Of a DNA stretch of 64,000 nucleotides, positions 59,083 to 64,000 are shown piece after piece. The position numbers and the translations under genes are program-made. The notes beneath the pieces are model-generated. The model searched no databases. It was not told where the DNA came from and worked only from the letters and a program-made list of their open reading frames with translations. Origin of the DNA: Nonomuraea pusilla (GTDB lineage: Bacteria; Actinomycetota; Actinomycetes; Streptosporangiales; Streptosporangiaceae). Each line of letters begins with the position of its first letter. Position 1 is the first letter of the stretch. Location: the NCBI RefSeq assembly GCF_900109355.1, contig NZ_FOBF01000007.1, positions 1-64,000 on the forward strand. The letters are read 5' to 3'.

Positions 59083-59234
59083 CCCGGGCCGCCCACCCTC
59101 CACGCGTCCGACGGCCGAACCCCCGTCGCGCGCCCCCGCCCGGATCCTCGGCCCTGCCGGGATCCGGGCCCGCCGACCGTCCCCGCCTCCGGCCCGCACC
59201 GCCGAGGCCCCTGTTCGGACAAGGAAACCCCGCC

Positions 59235-60668
59235 ATGACACAGACCACCGCCCCCCAACGGCAGCACGGGCACGGATTGCGGCACGGGGCGATGTCCGGC
59301 GGCGAGGTCGTCGCCCAGGCCATCGCCAACATCGCCCCGAGCGCCGTCATCGCGTTCTCCGTCGCCGGGATCTTCGCCAGCGCCGGCAACGCGTCCTGGC
59401 TGTCATTCACCCTCGCCACCGTGGTCATCCTCGCCGTCGGCTACTGCATCTCCCAGTTCGCCAAGCGCCGCGCCTCGGCCGGCTCGCTGTACAACTACGC
59501 CGCCCAGGGGTTCGGCCCGCTCGGCGCGTACGTCACCGGCGTCACCCTGATCATCGGCTGTTTCGGCATCGCGTCCGGCTCCCTGGCCGGAGCCGTCTAC
59601 CACTTCAACGCCTTCCTGGCCGGGATCGGGCTGACCATCCACAACACCGTGTGGAACGTCGTGCTCGCGGTGGTGATCGGCGGCCTGGCCACGCTGTTCA
59701 CCGTGTGGGGCATCAGGATGTCGGCGCGCATCTCGCTCATCCTGGAGGTCATCTCCATCACGATCATCACGGTGATGCTGGTCATCGTGCTGTTCGCCGG
59801 GAAGGGCCCGATCTTCGACAGCAGCCAGCTCACCCTCGAGGGCGCCACCCCGCACGGCATCGCCGTCGGCATGGTGCTGGCGATCCTCGGGTTCGTCGGC
59901 TTCTCCAGCTCCGACGCGCTCGGCCGCGAGGCGCGCAACCCCTTCAAGGCGATCCCCCGGGCCATCATGTGGAGCGCCGCCGGCGTCGGCCTGCTGTACA
60001 TCTTCGCCTCCTACACCCAGGTCGCGGGCTACCGCGCGCTGGGCGACCTGGGCACGAGCGGCAACCCGCTGGACGAGCTCGCGGTGGCCGTCGGCATGCC
60101 GGGCTGGTTCCGCCCGGTGCTCAGCCTCGGCGTCACGGCGTCGTTCTTCGCCGTCGTCGTGGCCCCGATCAACGTGATCGGCCGCATCGTCTTCGTCATG
60201 GGCAAGGAGGGCGTGCTGCCCGGCTCGCTCGGCCACACCCACCGCACCCAGCAGACGCCGCACCGGGCGATCCTCGCGGTCGCGCCGCTCGCCGTCGCGC
60301 TGACCGCCCTGCTGTTCGCGCTCGGCGTGGACGGCATGGAGATCGTCGTCAACGTCGACACCTACGGCACGTACGGCTACATGGTGGCCTACGCCGTCGT
60401 CGCGCTCGCCGCGCCGATCTTCCTGCGCCGCGAGGGCGTCCGGGTCCCGTTCATCTGGCCGTGCGCGATCGTCTCCGCCATCGGCATGGTGTACGTCTTC
60501 TACGTCAACGTCGTGCCGTGGCCGGCCTGGCCGCTGAACTTCGTGGTGCTCGCCTTCCTCGTCACCTTCGCCGTGGCGCTCGGCTGGTACGGCTACGTCC
60601 GCACCACCCGGCCGTCGGTCGCGCAGACGATCGGCACCACCGAGACGGACTTCGCCGAGATGGCCTGA
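59235..60668 (+). CDS. APC superfamily amino acid/amine permease
   Basis: A 477-residue transporter with about twelve helices. The first reads VVAQAIANIAPSAVIAFSVAGIFASAG and the following ones carry RRASAGSLYNYAAQGFGPLGAYVTG, the APC signature region. FVGFSSSDALGREARNPFKAIPRAIMWS is the conserved intracellular segment after helix 6. ATG 59235 has AAGGAA about nine bases upstream. A 152-base gap separates it from the dehydrogenase. Likely imports the amine or amino acid processed by that enzyme; ended by a strong terminator. Confidence 0.93.
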   Translation: MTQTTAPQRQHGHGLRHGAMSGGEVVAQAIANIAPSAVIAFSVAGIFASAGNASWLSFTLATVVILAVGYCISQFAKRRASAGSLYNYAAQGFGPLGAYVTGVTLIIGCFGIASGSLAGAVYHFNAFLAGIGLTIHNTVWNVVLAVVIGGLATLFTVWGIRMSARISLILEVISITIITVMLVIVLFAGKGPIFDSSQLTLEGATPHGIAVGMVLAILGFVGFSSSDALGREARNPFKAIPRAIMWSAAGVGLLYIFASYTQVAGYRALGDLGTSGNPLDELAVAVGMPGWFRPVLSLGVTASFFAVVVAPINVIGRIVFVMGKEGVLPGSLGHTHRTQQTPHRAILAVAPLAVALTALLFALGVDGMEIVVNVDTYGTYGYMVAYAVVALAAPIFLRREGVRVPFIWPCAIVSAIGMVYVFYVNVVPWPAWPLNFVVLAFLVTFAVALGWYGYVRTTRPSVAQTIGTTETDFAEMA

Positions 60669-60678
60669 CCTCTCGCCG

Positions 60679-60725
60679 GGAACGAGCCGTGCCCACCGGG
60701 AGACCCGGTGGGCACGGCTCGTTCC
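60679..60725. terminator. Strong bidirectional terminator between APC permease and ppm1
   Basis: A perfect 22-base stem with a 3-base loop (left arm 60679-60700, right arm 60704-60725; arms begin GGAACGAGCC and end GGCTCGTTCC). It lies between the convergent ends of the permease and the mannosyltransferase gene and is the most stable hairpin I noticed in the window. Confidence 0.92.
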
Positions 60726-60737
60726 GCGTGGAGGCCG

Positions 60738-61481
60738 TCAGTCGCGGTGGCCGCGCACCCGCCTGGGCAGGCCCGTGACGCCCCACAGGCTGATGCGCCA
60801 CAGCGCCTCGGACATCACCTTGCCGCTCATCTTGCTCTTGCCGACGGTGCGCTCGACGAACGTGATCGGCACCTCGACCACGCGCAGCCCGTGCCTGGCG
60901 GCCCGCAGCGTGAGGTCGACCTGGAAGCAGTAGCCCTGCGACTCGACGTCGGCCAGGCCCACCTTCTCCAGGGTGGCGGCCCGGTAGGCGCGGAACCCGG
61001 CGGTGGCGTCGCGCACCGGCAGGCCCAGCATGACGCGGGTGTAGATGTTGGCGCCCCTCGACAGGAGCTCGCGCCGGTGCGGCCAGTTGAGCACCTGGCC
61101 GCCTGGCACGTAGCGCGAGCCGATCGCCAGGTCGGCCCCCTCGGCCAGCGCCTCCAGCAGGCGCGGCAGCTCCTCCGGCTGGTGGGAGCCGTCGGCGTCC
61201 ATCTCGACGAGGACGTCGTAGCCTTCGTCCAGCCCCCACCGGAACCCGGCGATGTAGGCGGCGCCGAGCCCCTGTTTGCCGGGGCGGTGCAGGACGTGGA
61301 CGTGGTCGTCGGCCGCCGCCAGCGCGTCGGCGATCTCGCCGGTGCCGTCGGGGCTGTTGTCGTCGGCCACGAGCAGGTGTGCCTCCGGCAGGGCCGCCCG
61401 GACGCGCTCGGCGATCGCGGGCAGGTTCTCGCGCTCGTTGTAGGTCGGGACGATGATGAGCACCCGGCCGAGAGTGTCCAT
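60738..61481 (-). CDS. ppm1: Polyprenol monophosphomannose synthase
   Basis: A 247-residue GT2 glycosyltransferase that makes polyprenyl-phosphate-mannose from GDP-mannose for protein O-mannosylation and cell-wall mannans. [49 protein letters not shown] (the DxD-type motif) and [28 protein letters not shown] are all as expected for DPM1-like enzymes. It starts two bases after the lnt stop. In mycobacteria the two are fused; here they are separate adjacent genes as in streptomycetes. Confidence 0.95.
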   Translation of the reverse strand: MDTLGRVLIIVPTYNERENLPAIAERVRAALPEAHLLVADDNSPDGTGEIADALAAADDHVHVLHRPGKQGLGAAYIAGFRWGLDEGYDVLVEMDADGSHQPEELPRLLEALAEGADLAIGSRYVPGGQVLNWPHRRELLSRGANIYTRVMLGLPVRDATAGFRAYRAATLEKVGLADVESQGYCFQVDLTLRAARHGLRVVEVPITFVERTVGKSKMSGKVMSEALWRISLWGVTGLPRRVRGHRD

Positions 61482-61483
61482 GG

Positions 61484-63082
61484 TCAGTCTGTCCCCATCC
61501 GGTCGCCTCGCCGCCTGCCACGCCATGCGGCGGCTCCGACGGCCGCCGCTCCCATTACCATCAATGCCCACTCGGGGGCGGCGCCGACCCTCGTGGCGAC
61601 CGTCTCCCGAGTGCGTACCGGAACCTGGACCACGGTCATGTCCGCGACCAGTTCGCGGGTTCGCCAGGCGACTTTACCGTCAGGCGTGACGTATGCGGAG
61701 ATTCCGGTGGTCGCCGAGGTCACGACGGCCCGGTTGTGCTCGACGGCGCGCAGCTTCGACATGGCCAGCTGCTGGGGCGGCAGGTTCGACAGCGCGTACG
61801 TGGCGTTGTTGGTCTGCACGACCAGCGGCGTGCCCCCGGCCCTGACCGTGCCGCGCACCGTGCCGTCGTAGGCGACCTCGTAGCAGTTGACCGCGCCGAC
61901 GGTGACGGGGCCCATCTTCAGGTCGCCGGGGCGGTCGCCCGCCACCGACTGCCTGCCCACCAGGTTGGCCCGCTCCGACAGCGCCAGCACGATGTCCTTC
62001 ATCGGCGTGTACTCGCCGAACGGCACCAGGTGCTGCTTGTCGTAGTACGCGCCCGGCCCGGTGGCGGGGTCCCACACCAGGCTGCGCGTGGCGCGCTGCG
62101 TGTCGCCGATCGACACGACCGCCCCGACCAGGGTCGGCACGCCCACGTCGCGGACCGAGTCGGAGATGATCGCGTTGGCGGACGGGTCGCGGTAGGGGTC
62201 GATGTCGGTGGAGTTCTCCGGCAGCACCACGATGTCGGGCTTGGGCAGCCTGCCCTCGCGCACCGCCTGGGCCAGCCGCTTGGTCTCGTCGGCGTGGTTC
62301 CTCAGCACGACGGCCGGCTCGTCGCCCATGACGTGCATGCCGCGCCCCGGGACGTTGCCCTGGACGATGCCGACGTTGACCGTGCGGCCCTCGTCGCCGG
62401 GCCTGGGCACCGCCAGGGCCAGCAGCGGCACCGCGACGGCCAGCGCCGCGGGGACGGCCCGCAGCGGCGCCCTGGAGGGCCGCTGGAGGGCCGCGCGGGC
62501 CAGCAGGGCGCCGCACAGCGTCACGGCGAAGGACACCAGCGGGGCGCCCCCCAGCGCCGCGTACGAGGTGAACAGGGACTCGCCCTGGCTGAAGGCCACC
62601 CTCGCCCACGGGAAGCCGCCGAACGGCACCGCGCTGCGCAGCCACTCCATCGCCACCCACAGGCAGGCGAACCACAGGGGCCAGAGGCGCAGCCGGAACA
62701 CCAGGGCCGCGGCGGCGGCCATGGCGGCGTAGAAGAAGCTCTCCAGGGCGACGAGCATGAGCCAGGCGTCGTCGCCGATCGGGCGGACCCACGCCAGCGT
62801 CGGGAACAGGAACACGGCCGCGGCCAGGTAGCCGATCCAGGCGGCGCGGCGCGGCCTGGAGCCGTACAGGGAGGCGGCGATCAGGGCGATGCCGGCCGGG
62901 GCGCACAGCCACCAGTCGAGCGGGGGGAAGGCCGTGTAGAGCAGCAGGCCGCCGGCGGCGCCCGCGGCCACCCGCGCGGCGGTCAGCCGTCGCCCCTCGC
63001 CGCCGGGCCCGCTGACGGACGCGGCGGCGGGCTCCTGCCCGCCCTCGGCGGCGGCCGACGGGTCCGTTCGCTCCTGAACCAC
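61484..63082 (-). CDS. lnt: Apolipoprotein N-acyltransferase
   Basis: A 532-residue membrane enzyme that N-acylates lipoproteins. An N-terminal hydrophilic stretch (1-32) is followed by about six helices and a nitrilase-fold domain with the E-K-C triad: glutamate in [11 protein letters not shown], lysine in [15 protein letters not shown], cysteine in [13 protein letters not shown] last helix ([16 protein letters not shown]) closes the protein. GTG 63082 (VVQERTD) is the start. Paired with ppm1, with which it interacts in other actinobacteria. Confidence 0.95.
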   Translation of the reverse strand: MVQERTDPSAAAEGGQEPAAASVSGPGGEGRRLTAARVAAGAAGGLLLYTAFPPLDWWLCAPAGIALIAASLYGSRPRRAAWIGYLAAAVFLFPTLAWVRPIGDDAWLMLVALESFFYAAMAAAAALVFRLRLWPLWFACLWVAMEWLRSAVPFGGFPWARVAFSQGESLFTSYAALGGAPLVSFAVTLCGALLARAALQRPSRAPLRAVPAALAVAVPLLALAVPRPGDEGRTVNVGIVQGNVPGRGMHVMGDEPAVVLRNHADETKRLAQAVREGRLPKPDIVVLPENSTDIDPYRDPSANAIISDSVRDVGVPTLVGAVVSIGDTQRATRSLVWDPATGPGAYYDKQHLVPFGEYTPMKDIVLALSERANLVGRQSVAGDRPGDLKMGPVTVGAVNCYEVAYDGTVRGTVRAGGTPLVVQTNNATYALSNLPPQQLAMSKLRAVEHNRAVVTSATTGISAYVTPDGKVAWRTRELVADMTVVQVPVRTRETVATRVGAAPEWALMVMGAAAVGAAAWRGRRRGDRMGTD

Positions 63083-63604
63083 TCCGGGGTCTCCTCGCCA
63101 TGTGCGCGCCTGCTTGCGGAAACGCTACCGCCTGGCGGCCCCTTCCACGTCCGCGCGGCGCGGCGTGTGTGGACGAGGAAGCCACGGCGGGGTGATCCCG
63201 TGGCCGACGGGACCACCCGGCGCATGGCCGTCCGGTGCACGGGAACGGGAAGAGGGCCCGGAAACCCTTCGGACCGGACCCGTCTCGTCGGCGGCGAGCG
63301 CGGAATTCCGTTGTCTACTGGGCTCCCGGGCCCGCCCCGGGTCCAACCCCCCGCCCGGTTGGGGTGCCCCGACTCGACGGACCGACGGCCCTGCACCTGG
63401 CTGTGTGGACGAAGTCACGCTCCGTCACGGACGCAGGATCCGACGATGTCAGAGACGGCCAACCGGCCAAGTCCCGTGCTGGACTGCGCAGCAAACTACC
63501 GACTCCACCTCAGATGTCAACCGTGTCCCGATCAGCGGGAACACCAAGTTTCCGCAGGTGGGACTCATCCGGCCGGCCGTGGCAAAGCGGGTCGAAGCCC
63601 CAGG
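63083..63604. other. 522-base gap upstream of lnt without a supported gene
   Basis: No frame here has a recognisable family. It should contain the lnt-ppm1 promoter on the minus strand. The part nearest the helicase gene (63440-63600) is less GC-rich than its surroundings and might be transcribed, but I cannot assign it to a known RNA class. Confidence 0.5.
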
Positions 63605-64000
63605 CTAGGGGCGTTGCGGGACGTCCCGCAACGCCTCCCCGAGCACGCCGGACAGGGGTTTCCCGCACACGATGCCGAGGCGCCGCGTGGCACGGGTGAG
63701 CGCCACGTACAGGTCGCTCATGCCGCGCGGCGACTGGGCCGCGATGAGCTCGGGCTCGGCCACGATCACGGAGTCGAACTCCAGCCCCTTGGCGTCGGCG
63801 ACGGTCATGACGGCGACCGGCGCGTCGAGCGCGGCGGCGCCGGCAGCGCGCCCCGCCCCCGGCGCGACCACGGCGGCCCCCTCGACGGCGGCGGCGACGT
63901 CGGCGCCGACGCGGGCGAGCAGCGCGTCGGGCGCCACGACCGCGACCTTGCCGCCCTCGCCCACCTCGGCCTTGACGAGCTGGGGCAGCGCGGCCAGCGG
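63605..64000 (-). CDS. UvrD/HelD-like helicase, C-terminal part (runs off right edge)
   Basis: The last 131 residues of a superfamily 1 helicase-like ATPase. MTVADAKGLEFDSVIVAEPELI is motif V/Va, and GMSDLYVALTRATRRLGIV is motif VI with the arginine finger, the standard end of UvrD-like proteins. The Ala-rich region before it and short motif spacing resemble actinobacterial HelD/HelR, which recycle RNA polymerase, more than UvrD proper, but the start is outside the window. The frame is open to the edge and ends at TAG 63605-63607. Confidence 0.85.
   Translation of the reverse strand, partial: PLAALPQLVKAEVGEGGKVAVVAPDALLARVGADVAAAVEGAAVVAPGAGRAAGAAALDAPVAVMTVADAKGLEFDSVIVAEPELIAAQSPRGMSDLYVALTRATRRLGIVCGKPLSGVLGEALRDVPQRP
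63610..63635. terminator. Palindrome at the 3' end of the helicase gene
   Basis: A perfect 26-base palindrome of GGCGTTGCGGGAC and its complement lies inside the last codons of the helicase gene, ending three bases before the stop. It resembles the SDR terminator at 5842, which also overlaps coding sequence, and probably ends the transcript. Confidence 0.55.

Noticed and set aside
63446..63604. Small plus-strand frame starting with MSETANRPS near the helicase end
   Set aside because: It continues antisense into the helicase gene and resembles no family; kept only as part of the described gap.
1..64000. tRNA or rRNA genes, prophage or integrative element borders
   Set aside because: Intergenic regions were read for cloverleaf arms, T-loop sequences and integrase-associated repeats and none was convincing.

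Overview
The window is high-GC (roughly 70 percent or more), densely packed actinomycete chromosome with many GTG starts and 4-base start/stop overlaps. The order GDPD - UMF1-type MFS - rbpA - fxsA - ppm1 - lnt in the last 13 kb, the sigma-R type promoter of rbpA, the mycothiol-era DinB/DUF664 protein, several ECF sigma factors and an extra ClpP pair all fit a filamentous actinobacterium; the style suggests Streptosporangiaceae (Nonomuraea-like), but I cannot fix the genus from sequence alone. No rRNA, tRNA, prophage, intact transposon or CRISPR array was seen.

Layout. 1-478: start of a Tat-exported protein that runs off the left edge. 678-5872: an IclR regulator divergent from a catabolic operon (class III aminotransferase, enolase-superfamily enzyme, amidohydrolase, SDR); two copies of a CTGTTCG-N7-CGAAYAG palindrome lie in the shared control region. 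6.1-8.1 kb: methyltransferase remnant, TetR regulator and a divergent alpha/beta hydrolase. 8.2-9.7 kb: small monooxygenase divergent from an ECF41-type sigma factor. 9.86-18.3 kb (minus): a nine-gene operon of a solute-binding protein, two permeases, a double ATPase, a luciferase-like monooxygenase, two carboxymuconolactone-decarboxylase-fold proteins, a VOC protein and an OsmC protein. 18.5-30.0 kb (minus): another nine-gene operon, GH42 beta-galactosidase, two glycine-dehydrogenase-like subunits, an AcoX/NAD-kinase-like protein, an SDR, a sugar ABC importer and a GH63/MGH-like glycosidase, facing a GntR regulator.

30.8-41 kb is accessory: DinB and VOC proteins, a SigG-like ECF factor, two broken genes fused head to head, NmrA-like, DUF1348, AlkZ/YcaQ-like, LysE, WYL and TSUP genes, and several short tandem repeat arrays, the largest at 41.09-41.30 kb. 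41.6-45 kb: two ClpP genes divergent from a NarL-type two-component system. 45.2-51 kb: a DUF2268 protease, a membrane protein with a truncated kinase-like N-lobe, the MoxR-DUF58-VWA operon, and two RNA methyltransferases. 51-64 kb is the conserved core around rbpA, interrupted by a PucR - alcohol dehydrogenase - APC permease module, ending in the 3' part of a UvrD/HelD-like helicase.

The parts most likely to hold undescribed biology are the glycine-dehydrogenase-like pair with an AcoX-like protein inside a glycoside operon (no GcvH or GcvT present), the complete LLM/CMD/OsmC/VOC importer operon, and the kinase-like protein next to MoxR. A recurring local oddity is short GC-rich tandem duplication, in coding frames as multiples of three and across several start or stop codons.
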